Of a DNA stretch of 64,000 nucleotides, positions 8,926 through 18,667 are shown piece by piece (position 1 is the first letter of the stretch; the number at the start of each line of letters is the position of its first letter). Below the pieces are notes generated by a model. The model searched no databases. It worked only from the letters and a program-made list of their open reading frames with translations, and was not told where the DNA came from. The position numbers and the translations under genes were made by a program. Origin of the DNA: JAGQOZ01 sp041399205 (lineage in GTDB: Bacteria; Planctomycetota; Planctomycetia; Pirellulales; Pirellulaceae); contig JAWKTK010000009.1 of assembly GCA_041399205.1 (NCBI GenBank), positions 243,481 through 307,480 of the forward strand, written 5' to 3'.

Positions 8926-9984
8926 ATGGCGGTACAAGCAATGTTGAAGAACGGATTTCCAACATGCCTTTGTTGGATCATATTGTTGACCACAGTGTCG
9001 TTTTCTTTGGCGAACGAACCGTTTCGCGTTTGGCACAGCCGAAATGGAAAACGCATTAAGGCTCGTTTACTTCGAATCGAACCACAACAGGCGTGGCTAG
9101 AAAACCAAAACGGTCAATCCAGACCAGTGCCGTTTTCTTCTTTTTGTGCAGAAGATCTGGAAAAACTGCTGGCCTACTCGCTGGCTTCGGATTTACAAGC
9201 CAGAGCTGCAGCTCAACGCCAAGAGCCGAAGGAATCGGTTCGCCCTGACCTTGCCACAGATGGCAGCGATGACGAACCCGAACTGGCGGCTATCGGCTCG
9301 TTAGACGACTGTTTGTGGCTGGCGTCATCCGTGCAACGAGTTGACACCGATTGTGTTTATTGCGAAGTGTTGGGAGGCCAATTAGCAGCTGTTCCCATTC
9401 TTGACTCCTTACCAGAAGCAGAATCTTTGCGAAAACTTGGCCACGGTGATTGGATTCGCGTTGTCGGCAGGATAACAACCGACCCAAAGACCTCCATTCG
9501 CGTGCCCATTGTGAATAAATTGGGCTTTGAAACGTTGTATGCGTATTCCCAGGTTCAGCACGTGGCCGAACGATACTCGCAAGCAAAGGACGTCATGCGA
9601 TTGACCTCGGAAGTCAATCGTATGCGATCGGAACTGGCGGAATCGTCGGACGATACGCAACAAGCGGACGTGATTAACACCGCCGAATCGTTCACCGTGA
9701 CTGCTCGCACACTGCAACAAACGCCGGCCGCACCCCTAAAAATCATGCTCGCGGGACAACCTGTGCTCGTTCCGCCATCATGGGAATCGGAAATGAGGGA
9801 CGTCGCCACGGGAGCCATTGTGGATGTCGAGCTGGGTTTTGGAAATCGAACGGAAGAGTCCGTCAACATCGTGCCCTTGCGCCAGGTTCAGCCGAGTGAT
9901 TCGTTTGTGCTGCTACTAAAGGCAATTCGCACCAACGAACACCGAACTGTTTCTGCCCGTGACGAGGTGTTACCCAATTGGTAG
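8926..9984 (+). CDS. Secreted SHD1-domain protein
   Basis: Protein of 352 residues with an N-terminal signal peptide (about residues 1-30, core CWIILLTTVSFSLA). It is followed by an SHD1 (SLA1 homology domain 1) motif at about 33-80: FRVWHSRNGKRIKARLL...GQSRPVPFSSF. SHD1 domains are widespread in secreted planctomycete proteins; their ligand there is not known to me. The remainder has no family I recognise; it includes a short charged, possibly helical segment at about 215-245. AAGGGG lies about ten bases before the ATG. The stop overlaps the KDPG aldolase start. Confidence 0.78.
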   Translation: MAVQAMLKNGFPTCLCWIILLTTVSFSLANEPFRVWHSRNGKRIKARLLRIEPQQAWLENQNGQSRPVPFSSFCAEDLEKLLAYSLASDLQARAAAQRQEPKESVRPDLATDGSDDEPELAAIGSLDDCLWLASSVQRVDTDCVYCEVLGGQLAAVPILDSLPEAESLRKLGHGDWIRVVGRITTDPKTSIRVPIVNKLGFETLYAYSQVQHVAERYSQAKDVMRLTSEVNRMRSELAESSDDTQQADVINTAESFTVTARTLQQTPAAPLKIMLAGQPVLVPPSWESEMRDVATGAIVDVELGFGNRTEESVNIVPLRQVQPSDSFVLLLKAIRTNEHRTVSARDEVLPNW

Positions 9985-10625
9985 ACCAGACCACCTTCCT
10001 GCAACAATTGCAACGACATCAAGCGTCGGCGATTCTTCGTACCAACGACACTGCGAAGGCACGCCATGCTATGGACGCTGCCGTTCGCGCCGGTTTTCAG
10101 ATCATCGAATTTACGCTCAGTATTCCTCGAGCGGTCGATTTGATTTTCGAATATCGCCAACGGGACTTGCTTGTCGGAGCAGGCACGGTTTTGACGGTCC
10201 AAGAAGTAGACCAAGTCATTGACGCCGGCGCGTGCTTCGTGGTTTCACCAGTGGTGGACCTTGCTGTGATTCAGCGTTGTGTCGAACGAAACGTTCCTTG
10301 CATGCCGGGCTGCAGCACGCCCACGGAAATGCTGTTGGCATATGAACACGGCGCTGTGCTACAAAAGCTCTTTCCCGAATCGCCCGCTGGTCCCTCGTGG
10401 GTCAAGCAAACGCTGGGGCCATTGCCTTTCTTGAAAATTGTGCCTACCAGCGGAGTAACCCTGGCGAATGCTGCGGCGTATTTGCAGGCTGGCGCGTTTG
10501 CCGTGGGATTTGTCAATTCGCTGTTTGATCCTGCCGACATTGCAGCCGACAACTGTGACGCGATTTATGATCGAGCGGTCGCGATGCTGGACGCGGTTCG
10601 CCCTTTTTCGACGAACACAAACTGA
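9978..10625 (+). CDS. eda: KDPG/KHG aldolase family protein
   Basis: Class I aldolase of the Entner-Doudoroff type, cleaving 2-keto-3-deoxy-6-phosphogluconate to pyruvate and glyceraldehyde 3-phosphate, or a related KDPGal reaction. Family signatures in order: IIEFTLSIPRA with the catalytic Glu, VGAGTVLT, FVVSPVVD, MPGCSTPTEM, and QKLFPES with the Schiff-base Lys. The phosphate-site segment reads PTSGV instead of the common PTGGV. The start is a TTG at 9978 inside the previous stop, supported by GAGGTG eight bases upstream. No Entner-Doudoroff dehydratase gene is nearby. Confidence 0.88.
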   Translation: MVDQTTFLQQLQRHQASAILRTNDTAKARHAMDAAVRAGFQIIEFTLSIPRAVDLIFEYRQRDLLVGAGTVLTVQEVDQVIDAGACFVVSPVVDLAVIQRCVERNVPCMPGCSTPTEMLLAYEHGAVLQKLFPESPAGPSWVKQTLGPLPFLKIVPTSGVTLANAAAYLQAGAFAVGFVNSLFDPADIAADNCDAIYDRAVAMLDAVRPFSTNTN

Positions 10626-10654
10626 CACTTTGTACTGCCCAGAGGTATCTTTGC

Positions 10655-11530
10655 ATGTGGAAAAATCACTGCTGGACAAACGTTTTCATTTGGCTGCTGG
10701 CGTTTTGTTCCACGCTTTCAGCTCAGCCCATCGATTCTGATGCCTACGACGCTCGGGTGCGACTGGCGTGGAATGACAACTATTTGACATTGGATTCGCC
10801 GAAGTTGACGCGAGGTTCCATTCGGATTCATTACCTGGAGGCCTACTGTCGTCCGAATTCGACCACCACGGATTGGGTGGAACATACCGTGATTGGCCAT
10901 ACAACTCGGCTGGTGAATCAAGCCGCCGACGGAAGTCGCATTCAGTTGCAATGCAAGTTGACCGACGGCGTGCTGGTCGATCATGATATCCAGACAAGGC
11001 CCATGGGCGTAGCGTTGACGATTGTGGCCAAGAATCCTACCGACACGCCTTCTCAAGCACATTGGGCTCAGCCTTGTATGCGAGTGGGTCAGTTCACTGG
11101 TTGCGGGCCGGACGACACGGACGATGCGTATGCGTACATTCGCAAGTCATTCATTTTTCAGGACGGCAAGCAAACCTTTCTGCCCTCGCCCGTGTGGTCC
11201 ACCAAAGCCAGGTATACTCCGGGCCAAGTCTGGTCAGCGCCGGGAGTCAGTCCCACGGACGTGAACCCTCGGCCCTATAACCCAATGCCCACAGACAACG
11301 GTTTGATTGGTTGCGTCAGCCATGACAATCAACATCTGTTGGCCATGGCGTTTCATCCCTATCAAGAACTGTTCCAAGGTGTCATTCGCTGCATTCACAG
11401 TGACTTTCGCATCGGCGGGCTGGAACCAGGGGAGCAAAAAACGATCCGCGGCTACATCTATCTGCTGCCGAATGATTCGCAACAACTGCTGGCCGCCTAC
11501 CACGCCGATTTTGCCGAAGTCGCTCGGTAG
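10655..11530 (+). CDS. Secreted protein of unknown function
   Basis: Protein of 291 residues beginning with a likely signal peptide (WTNVFIWLLAFCSTLSAQ). The rest is rich in beta-type sequence with scattered cysteines and contains no motif I can assign. It starts 30 bases after the aldolase stop, with AGAGGT about ten bases before the ATG, so it probably shares that transcript. The composition would fit an extracellular beta-sandwich protein acting on or binding carbohydrate, but this is only a guess from context. Confidence 0.7.
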   Translation: MWKNHCWTNVFIWLLAFCSTLSAQPIDSDAYDARVRLAWNDNYLTLDSPKLTRGSIRIHYLEAYCRPNSTTTDWVEHTVIGHTTRLVNQAADGSRIQLQCKLTDGVLVDHDIQTRPMGVALTIVAKNPTDTPSQAHWAQPCMRVGQFTGCGPDDTDDAYAYIRKSFIFQDGKQTFLPSPVWSTKARYTPGQVWSAPGVSPTDVNPRPYNPMPTDNGLIGCVSHDNQHLLAMAFHPYQELFQGVIRCIHSDFRIGGLEPGEQKTIRGYIYLLPNDSQQLLAAYHADFAEVAR

Positions 11531-11670
11531 TCTTTTCGTGTTCAAACAAGATCGAACAAAAAAATCGGTTTTCTGATCGGATCGAACGTCAGGTCACGTG
11601 CGAATCGGGCTCTATTTGCCTTAGTGCAAATGCGATTGTAATTGAGAATTGAAACTCGGAGCCGAACGAC

Positions 11671-12354
11671 ATGCCCCACGTCAAGCGAATTTCATATAGT
11701 CTGTTCGATCCGTGGATTGGACCACTGGTGAAAAAAATTTACCCGATTCTCCGGATTCCGATCTGGTTTCCGCCCGAGGGCCTGATTTTGGTCGGACATC
11801 TGTGCGCCGTGATCGGAGCGGTGGGATTCGCATTTTCGTTGACCGCTTGGTGGGGCGGTTGGCTGGCGGCATTCGGCGTTATCGGCAACCACTTTTTTGA
11901 TTGCACCGACGGCACACATGCTCGAGCCACCAATCAATGTCGCAATGGTGGCGAACTGTTGGACCACTTTACCGATCCACTATCATTCGCCTATTGGCTG
12001 ATCGGTTGGTCGGTAGCCATCGGTAGACTCGATCTAGGCATGGCGGCGCTGGTCATCTTGTTTGCCACGGCCGTGCTGACCAACATCAAAGCCAAACTGA
12101 CCGGCGAATTCACGTTGGCATCATTTGGTCCCACCGAATTCAAAGCCATCTTGGTAGTAGTTGGTGCCGCGTTGTCTATCTTGACGATGTTGTCCGCCGA
12201 ATTCACGACTGCGACGGCGTTGTTCGCTTATTGGACATTGCTGACCATCGGATGCGTGCAATTGATCACCGGTTTGTGGCGAGCGGTCCACGACGTCAAT
12301 CGCTCGAGCGTTCCGGCGGATGTATCCGAATGGCAAGTAGGACGCACTGGCTGA
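11671..12354 (+). CDS. CDP-alcohol phosphatidyltransferase family protein
   Basis: Integral membrane protein of 227 residues with about five or six hydrophobic helices. The complete family active-site motif DxxDGxxAR(x8)GxxxDxxxD is present at about 76-101 (DCTDGTHARAT...GELLDHFTD). These enzymes transfer an alcohol-phosphate headgroup from or to a CDP-activated lipid or polyol, so the gene probably acts in phospholipid or phospho-inositol/ether-lipid synthesis. The exact acceptor cannot be told from the sequence. GGAG precedes the ATG by about ten bases. Confidence 0.88.
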   Translation: MPHVKRISYSLFDPWIGPLVKKIYPILRIPIWFPPEGLILVGHLCAVIGAVGFAFSLTAWWGGWLAAFGVIGNHFFDCTDGTHARATNQCRNGGELLDHFTDPLSFAYWLIGWSVAIGRLDLGMAALVILFATAVLTNIKAKLTGEFTLASFGPTEFKAILVVVGAALSILTMLSAEFTTATALFAYWTLLTIGCVQLITGLWRAVHDVNRSSVPADVSEWQVGRTG

Positions 12355-12471
12355 ACAGTTTGTTATCTATTGTAGACCGCGTCCAGATTTAGACGTGTGC
12401 ACGTCAACCAAAACGCACCAGCTGACAACAACGTGTCAACCAGTGCGATGTGAAATGGTTCGGCGTCCGAG

Positions 12472-13662
12472 TTACAGCACGCTGACAATGGCATTGCACA
12501 GCGTATCGATGTTCTTGGCCGTGATTCCTGCCACATTGATACGTCCCGAACCGACGATGTAGATCGAATGTTCGTTGCGGAGCCGTTGAACTTGTTCTGG
12601 ATTCAATCCGGAAAACGAAAACATGCCGCGTTGATTTCGAATAAACGAAAAATCTCGATCACGTTGCACGCTGGCCATTTTCTCCACAAACTGGCTTCGC
12701 ATATCGTGGATGCGTTGGCGCATGGCGGCGAGTTCCCCGTGCCACTGAGTGGTCAGATTCGCGTCCGCAAGGATGGTTTGGACAATCAAGCCACCATGCG
12801 CGGGCGGATTCGAATAGTTCGCTCGAATCGCCTTTTTGATATGGCTGAGCACCGCTTGCGCAATCGACTGGTTCGGCCCCACAAACGTCAATGCTCCGAC
12901 GCGTTCGCGATAGAGTCCAAAGTTCTTGGAAAACGAACTGGCCACTAGAAACTCCGGTACTTGGCTGGCGATAGTGCGCAATCCGGCTGCATCTTCTTCC
13001 AAACCGTCACCGAATCCTTGATAGGCGAAATCGACCAGCGGCAAGAGTTTTCGTTCGTTGATTACCGAGGCAATCTCTTGCCATTGTTCGATTGTAGGAT
13101 CAACTCCGCTGGGGTTATGGCAACAACCATGCAGCAGCACCACATCTCCAGCCGCCGCCGTATGAAGCGCAGCGATCAAAGCTTCAAAGTCAATGCAATT
13201 GTTGGGCGCATCCAGATAGGCGTACGTCTGACAATTCAATCCTGCCGCTTGGAAAATGCTCTGATGATTCGCCCAAGTAGGATTGCTGCACCAGACCTGA
13301 GCGTTGGGGCAATTGGTTCGCACAAAATCCGCAGCCACTCGCAGAGCACCCGTTCCGCCTGGCGCGTGAATGGTGGCAGCTCGTTGCTGCGTCAAAATAG
13401 GATCGTCGGCTGCAAACAACAGATTCTGGACAAGCTTGGCGTACGTTGCGTCACCGCCGATTCCCAGGTACGACTTGGTGGTTTCCGATTCCAACAGCTG
13501 TCGTTCCGCTTGTTTGACAACTTCCAAGACCGGAGTCTTGCCATCCGAATCTTTATAGACCCCCACGCTTAGATTGATCTTGGCCGGATTGGGGTCTTGA
13601 GCAAAGGCTTCGTTCAGTCCCAGGATGGCGTCTGGGGGCGCCGCTTCTAACGATTCGAACAT
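12472..13662 (-). CDS. Class I aromatic/aspartate aminotransferase
   Basis: PLP-dependent transaminase of 396 residues, of the AspC/TyrB group. The start FESLEAAPPDAILGLNEAF and INLSVGVYKD are typical of that group, as are LLHGCCHNPSGVDP and VDFAYQGFGDGL. The Schiff-base lysine lies in SSFSKNFGLYRERVGAL, and the C-terminal FSFSGL and IYIVGSGRINVAG complete the family pattern. It would exchange the amino group between aspartate or aromatic amino acids and 2-oxoglutarate. It is alone on the minus strand and divergent from the ABC transporter locus. Confidence 0.94.
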   Translation of the reverse strand: MFESLEAAPPDAILGLNEAFAQDPNPAKINLSVGVYKDSDGKTPVLEVVKQAERQLLESETTKSYLGIGGDATYAKLVQNLLFAADDPILTQQRAATIHAPGGTGALRVAADFVRTNCPNAQVWCSNPTWANHQSIFQAAGLNCQTYAYLDAPNNCIDFEALIAALHTAAAGDVVLLHGCCHNPSGVDPTIEQWQEIASVINERKLLPLVDFAYQGFGDGLEEDAAGLRTIASQVPEFLVASSFSKNFGLYRERVGALTFVGPNQSIAQAVLSHIKKAIRANYSNPPAHGGLIVQTILADANLTTQWHGELAAMRQRIHDMRSQFVEKMASVQRDRDFSFIRNQRGMFSFSGLNPEQVQRLRNEHSIYIVGSGRINVAGITAKNIDTLCNAIVSVL

Positions 13663-14105
13663 GAAAATGACTTTCGTGCAGTACTAGGCAATTCAACAAT
13701 TCGACAATGGGCGAACCAAACGGTCGCCCGTTAACCGACATGATATGATCCACACGGTTCGCGACAAAGGTGGCAAGGCAATTGCTTGTGGTTGCGGGCC
13801 AACACGAATCAGATCCATGCGAAATAGCACTCAGCAGCAACCGTTTTGGCGAACCGATCCTAGCCTGACCGCAGCCAACAAGATCGGGCCGCAGGAAACG
13901 AATACACCACTGCGAGTTGTTCTGCTGACCCCGGCAGCATGAACGTCACAAAACCGTTACAATTCGCTCGACCCCGACCGGTTTTTCGGCCGGACCGAAA
14001 GTGTGGTACGCTTCCAGGATATCGACGTGAAGCGTGGACCAGATCAACAGAAAGCGTACTTGCCACCGGCGGAGCAAGGCGGAAGACAGAATAGATAATA
14101 TTGCC
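13663..14105. other. Divergent intergenic region
   Basis: About 440 bases between the aminotransferase and the OmpA-anchored binding-protein gene. It must hold both promoters. I see a small inverted repeat at 13709-13729 (GGGCGA / TCGCCC, nine-base loop) but no convincing -35/-10 pair or gene. A short open frame on the plus strand here has no ribosome binding site or recognisable product. Confidence 0.5.
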
Positions 14106-15620
14106 ATGGCTATTTCGAAAGGAAAGTTGCTTGCCATTTGCATCGTGTGGCTGATCTTGTTTGGCTGCGCGGCGGTCGCTTGGAGATTTATGGGCGAAGA
14201 ATCGGCCGAACGAGCGAAAGAGCAACAGTTGGAACAGACAAGCGGTACGTCGCAGTACGAACATTTTGTCGATCTGGCGTTGGACGCGTTCAGTGGGTAT
14301 GCCATCTGCGATCGGACGAATTTCGCAGCCAACTCCAAAAGCAACGCGTCAAATTAACATTGCATGACGATCAAGCCGACTATCGAGCTCGTTTGGAAGG
14401 CCTGAAGTCAGGCAAGTATGACATGGCCACGTTCACGATAGATGCCTTGATCAAGGCCAGTGCGGAACTGAACGATGTCCCGGCCGTGATCGTTTCCATC
14501 ATTGACGAAACAAGCGGGGCGGATGCCATTGTGGGAAACAAACAGACGTTTCCCAACGTGGACGCCTTGAATCGGCCGAACGTCCAATTCGTCTTAACCA
14601 GTGATTCGCCCAGCGAAACGTTGGCTCGAGTTGTCACTAACTTTCAGCTAAACCAAATTTCTGTCCGACCCATTTCAACGCACAAGCGGCCCGGCCGAAC
14701 CTACAAAGCAATATCAGAATTCCAATGCGGCCGATCCGGAGCGTCTTTGTGTTGTGGAACCGTACGTTTCCCGAATCCTGGAAAACGACGCCATGCACAT
14801 CCTGGTCGATAGTTCTCGTTTCCGAGGCTACATTGTGGATGTTCTGGTGGTGAATCGAGACTTCTTGGCCAAAAACCAACCGTTGGTGGAAAGCATTTTG
14901 GGAAGCTACTACAAGACGGCGTACGACTACCGTGACAAGATGGTGTCATTGGTGATGACAGATTCCGCCAAGACAGGAGACAAGCTCAGTCAGTCGCAAG
15001 CGGAAACGCTGGTGCGAGGTATCCGCTGGAAGAACACTCAGGAAAACTTTGCCCATTTCGGGATACATCAGAGCGAGTCGCTGCAGCACGTGGAAGACAT
15101 GATCTACAACATCACTTCCGTGCTGAAGAAGACCAAGGCGATTCAAGCCGACCCGTTGGATGGTCGAGCCAACCGGTTGTATTTTGACAACGCGTTGAAA
15201 ACGTTACGTGATTCCGATTTTCATCCAGGATTGTCTGCCGAACAAATTACCAGTGATCAAATACAGTTGCCCAAGTTAAACGACAGTGAATGGAATTCGC
15301 TGCAAGAAGTGGGCGAATTGAACGTGCCGCAACTGGTGTTCGCTCGAGGCACCGCCACGCTCACCGAAAGCAGCTCGTTTGTCTTGGACGAACTAGTGCG
15401 CACCTTGCGAAACTGGCCTCGTTATTATCTGATGGTCAAAGGCAACGCGTCTACTCGAGGAAACGCGGCGGCCAATGCCAAACTGGCGGAAGCACGAGCC
15501 CAAGCGGCGGCGGACTATTTGATTGCCAAAGGCGTGGACAAGAATCGAATTCGCGCCGAAGGAGGAAAGCCCAGCGGCCAGACTACCGTCACGTTTGTCT
15601 TGGGCGAAGCACCGTACTAA
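14106..15620 (+). pseudogene. OmpA-anchored ABC substrate-binding protein, two frameshifts
   Basis: Reconstructed as one protein of about 500 residues: an N-terminal membrane anchor (14106-14180, CIVWLILFGCAAVAW), a periplasmic binding-protein domain, and a C-terminal OmpA-like peptidoglycan-binding domain (about 15340-15600, NAKLAEARAQAAADYLIAKG). The frame moves back one base near 14310, joining GYAI to LRSDEFRSQL, and shifts again near 14660, before DPFQRTSG and the intact VEPYVSRILEND segment. The last part is open from GTG 14754 to 15620. Both breaks are single-base and the rest is well preserved, so the lesions are either recent or sequencing errors. It heads the ABC importer locus. Confidence 0.75.
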
Positions 15621-15686
15621 CGCTGAAACTTTGGAAAGTCATGGTTCGTTTCGAATAGCCCGTTTTTTGAAATCCTGAAGTCAGCA

Positions 15687-16415
15687 ATGGACGACGTCAA
15701 AAAGAAAGTGTGGTTGGATGTTTTCGCGTCGCCAAGCACGCTGCTGCCTATGGCGGCCGGCCTGACGGCGCTGATGGCTTCTTGGGCCATCGGCGGTAGT
15801 CCGGCTATGAATTTTGCTGGGATCGCAGGTGTTCTGGGCGGGATTGGAGTGTTTGCCAGTCGATTAATTTTAGGCTTGGACAAAATCACGCAAGACGCTT
15901 ACGACCATGTCCTGGAAAGCCAAAAGAAAAAACAAGCGGCCGAACTGGAAAACCTGGAAGCCAGACTGGTAAAGGATCGAGATTCGCGAACACAAAACTG
16001 TTTACGAGAACTTCGGCATTTGTACGAACGCTTGCAAGCCAAAGTGGCCGACGGCAAGGTAACTCCGGCGGCGTTTGACGTCATCCAAGGTGTGGACACG
16101 CTGTTTCGAACATGCGTGGAACAGTTAGAGTACACGCTGGAGTTGTACGAAACCGCCAAGACAATGCGAGGCCCGGCGCGAGAACACATTTTGCAGCAAC
16201 GTGAAGAATTGGTGAACGAAGTTTGCGACACGGTTATCCATTTGGGACATACCGTAGACCAATTTCACTTGGTCACCACTCGAAAGAATCGCTCGGAATT
16301 GGCTCGACTTCGTCGCGAATTGGACGAATCGCTGCAAGTGGCAAGGCGCACCGATGAGCGCTTGCATGGCGAATTGTCCGGTTCGCCCCAATACGATCCC
16401 CAGGAATTCGAATAA
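15687..16415 (+). CDS. Membrane-anchored coiled-coil protein
   Basis: Protein of 242 residues with two N-terminal hydrophobic segments (about 15-35 and 40-62, including MNFAGIAGVLGGIGVFASRLIL), followed by a long helical, charged region likely to form coiled coil (about 75-235). I recognise no catalytic motif. Its place between the OmpA-anchored binding protein and the lipoprotein binding protein, all on one strand, suggests that it works with the ABC importer, perhaps as a scaffold or signalling element. Confidence 0.7.
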   Translation: MDDVKKKVWLDVFASPSTLLPMAAGLTALMASWAIGGSPAMNFAGIAGVLGGIGVFASRLILGLDKITQDAYDHVLESQKKKQAAELENLEARLVKDRDSRTQNCLRELRHLYERLQAKVADGKVTPAAFDVIQGVDTLFRTCVEQLEYTLELYETAKTMRGPAREHILQQREELVNEVCDTVIHLGHTVDQFHLVTTRKNRSELARLRRELDESLQVARRTDERLHGELSGSPQYDPQEFE

Positions 16416-16483
16416 CCTCGTGTCTCACTATCACGGCCATGCTCACACAATACATTTTCCGAAAACAAGAAGGAGAAATTTTC

Positions 16484-17533
16484 ATGCGTAAGACATGCCT
16501 CTTGGCCTTGGTTGCTTGCCTAGCAATCGCAGGCTGCAACACCAGCAAAGAAACGTCCATCGCGGCCAGCGCCGATACACCCAGCTTCAGCTTGGCTTGG
16601 AGCGAATACCCCAGTTGGTCTGTCTTTGGCATCGCCGATGAACTCGGTTTGATTGACGGTGACGCAGGAGCCATGGGACAACTGGAACAAAAGCACAACG
16701 TTGATATCGTGCTCAAGGAAGCGGGCTACGATTCGTGCTTGAACATGTTTGCGTCCAAAGAATGCGATGCCGTCTGTATGACCAACATGGACGCCTTGAT
16801 CATCAGTCCCAGTCGCAGCGCTGTAGCCGTGTTGCCCACCAGCACCAGTAACGGCGCGGATGCCTGCTTGGTGACCAAGAACATTGCCGATTTGGAAGCG
16901 TTGAAATCACACAAAGTCTATGGGCTGAAAGGCAGCGTGTCCGAATACTGTTTTGTCCGAGGTATCGAGAAAGCGGGCTTTCAAGAAGCTGATTTCGAAT
17001 TTACCAATTTAGGGCCCGATGTCGCCGCCACTAACATGCAACAGGGTTCCGAAGAACATCAAGCCATTGTGGTCTGGAATCCTTTTGTATTGCAGACGCT
17101 GCGTTCGGCGCCGAATGCGCGAGTCCTATTTGATTCGACAGAAATTCCCGGTGAAATTGTCGACATGGTTGTGATGGGTGCTGATTCGCTGGAGAAGCCG
17201 GGCGCTCAGGAGTTCATCGCTGCAGTCTGCGACGCCTTCTATGCCGTGAACCAAGAATTGGAAGGCGATAATTCGGACCAAGTATTGGCGGCATTGGGAA
17301 CGAAGTTTTCCAATCTAGAACTGGCCGACATGAAGACCGTGATCCAACAAACGCAGTTCTATAAAACCGCAGCCGAAGGCAAAGCATTGCTGAATAGCGA
17401 CGAATTCAAAACCACCATGGACACGGTAAAAGAATTTTGCGAATCGCACGATTTGGTGAAAGGCGCTACCATCGGCTTCGGTTCCGATGCCGGTGAAGTC
17501 AATCTGAAATTCGACTCGTCCTATCTGCCCTAG
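16484..17533 (+). CDS. ABC transporter substrate-binding lipoprotein (NMT1/TauA-like)
   Basis: Periplasmic solute-binding lipoprotein of 349 residues. The signal peptide ends in a lipobox (LAIAGC, Cys22). The mature part is of the nitrate/taurine/NMT1 type: a SLAWSEYPSWSVFGIADELGL start, then DAVCMTNMDALII, VLPTSTSNGADA and AIVVWNPFVLQTL. The ligand is unknown. AAGGAG at 16470-16475, nine bases before ATG 16484, fixes the start and excludes the upstream ATG at 16439. A strong hairpin follows the stop, before the permease gene. Confidence 0.87.
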   Translation: MRKTCLLALVACLAIAGCNTSKETSIAASADTPSFSLAWSEYPSWSVFGIADELGLIDGDAGAMGQLEQKHNVDIVLKEAGYDSCLNMFASKECDAVCMTNMDALIISPSRSAVAVLPTSTSNGADACLVTKNIADLEALKSHKVYGLKGSVSEYCFVRGIEKAGFQEADFEFTNLGPDVAATNMQQGSEEHQAIVVWNPFVLQTLRSAPNARVLFDSTEIPGEIVDMVVMGADSLEKPGAQEFIAAVCDAFYAVNQELEGDNSDQVLAALGTKFSNLELADMKTVIQQTQFYKTAAEGKALLNSDEFKTTMDTVKEFCESHDLVKGATIGFGSDAGEVNLKFDSSYLP

Positions 17534-17561
17534 CCCCGTCGGTTACAAATAGGACACCTAT

Positions 17562-17593
17562 CGTCGCAAGGCACGTTGGTTTGCCTTGCGACG
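17562..17593 (+). terminator. Intra-operon hairpin between binding protein and permease
   Basis: A perfect 12-base-pair stem: CGTCGCAAGGCA at 17562-17573 pairs with TGCCTTGCGACG at 17582-17593 around an eight-base loop, then CGTCTGTTTT. It lies between the binding-protein stop (17533) and the permease start (17634). Such hairpins in importer operons act as partial terminators or 3' stabilisers and raise binding-protein levels relative to the membrane parts. The short weak T-run fits partial rather than complete termination. Confidence 0.75.
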
Positions 17594-17633
17594 CGTCTGT
17601 TTTGAAGCATTCTTCTATCGGAAAGTCGATTCC

Positions 17634-18608
17634 ATGTTGATGGTTCGCAAGCCCATCCCCAAAGCGTTGCAATTCAGTCTTGGCATTGCGTCCATCTTGC
17701 TGCTGGTGGGAGGCTACACTGTTTTTTCTCACGGTCGCGCCGTTCGACAAAAAGAAGTCGCGGCCCAGCAACTGGACAATGTTCGCAATTTGTTGTCGGA
17801 ACTACTGGCAACGCCCGCGAACGAACTCGATCCGGCTTCGCTGGCAAAACGCCAAAGCAAGATTAACGATTACGAAGCGCAGATCACTCGGTTCGAACAA
17901 GAATCGCAAACCGCCTTCGATCGGACCGTGCCGACGTGGAGCAGTTTGTATCACGACGGATTGCTCCGAGTTCTTTCGCCGCAGGGACTTAAAAAAGACC
18001 AATACTGGTTGGCCGAAGACGCCTGGGCCACCTTTATCCGCCTGATTTCCGGACTGGGAGTGGGTGTGGCCTTGTCTTTGATCATCGGCATTCTGATGGG
18101 AGCATACGCGTCCATTGAATCGTTCTTCCTGCCGCCGCTGTCGTTCTTGGCCAAGATACCGCCTACGGCCATGATGGCTATCTTCTTTATTTTGGTAGGA
18201 ACATCGTTCCAAATGTATGTCACCATGATCGCCTTTGGCGTCCTACCGACGTTGGCGCAATCTATCTACCAATCCGCCAAGAAAGATGTTCCGGAAAACC
18301 TGATCTTCAAAGCGTACACACTGGGCGCCAGTTCCCTGGAACTGATTTGGAACGTGATCTACAAACAAATTTTGCCTCGTCTGATTGACGCGGTCCGACT
18401 GCAAATTGGCCCAGCCATGGTGATGTTGGTGGCCGCAGAATGGATGGTATCCAGCGCCGGATTTGGTTACCGCTTGCGACTGTTTTATCAACGAACCGAC
18501 ATGACCGTGATTTTTGTGTATGTCTTGATACTAGGTTTAGCGGGATTAGTGGCAGATTACTTATTGACTCTGCTACGAAGAAAACTTTGCCCCTGGTTTG
18601 GCGATTGA
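17634..18608 (+). CDS. ABC transporter permease with N-terminal periplasmic extension
   Basis: Inner-membrane permease of the nitrate/sulfonate/taurine importer class, 324 residues. An N-terminal helix (about 12-30) is followed by an unusual hydrophilic, helix-prone stretch of about 95 residues. The BPD_transp_1 core then spans about five helices. The EAA loop that contacts the ATPase is visible: FKAYTLGASSLELIWNVIYKQILPRL. I use the ATG at 17634, because an upstream in-frame TTG at 17586 falls inside the hairpin. It is followed 59 bases later by the ATPase gene. Confidence 0.87.
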   Translation: MLMVRKPIPKALQFSLGIASILLLVGGYTVFSHGRAVRQKEVAAQQLDNVRNLLSELLATPANELDPASLAKRQSKINDYEAQITRFEQESQTAFDRTVPTWSSLYHDGLLRVLSPQGLKKDQYWLAEDAWATFIRLISGLGVGVALSLIIGILMGAYASIESFFLPPLSFLAKIPPTAMMAIFFILVGTSFQMYVTMIAFGVLPTLAQSIYQSAKKDVPENLIFKAYTLGASSLELIWNVIYKQILPRLIDAVRLQIGPAMVMLVAAEWMVSSAGFGYRLRLFYQRTDMTVIFVYVLILGLAGLVADYLLTLLRRKLCPWFGD

Positions 18609-18667
18609 TTCGGTTTTCGTTCAACTGTTAAGTTCGCGTAAGTTGTGTTCGAAGGGAACGTATAGGG

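Noticed and set aside
12392..12405. GACGTGTGCACGTC as a terminator or operator between convergent genes
   Set aside because: The six-base arms are separated by only two bases and no T-run follows; too weak to call.
13745..13942. Small plus-strand open frame between the aminotransferase and the binding-protein gene
   Set aside because: No ribosome binding site, no motif, and it sits where divergent promoters are expected.
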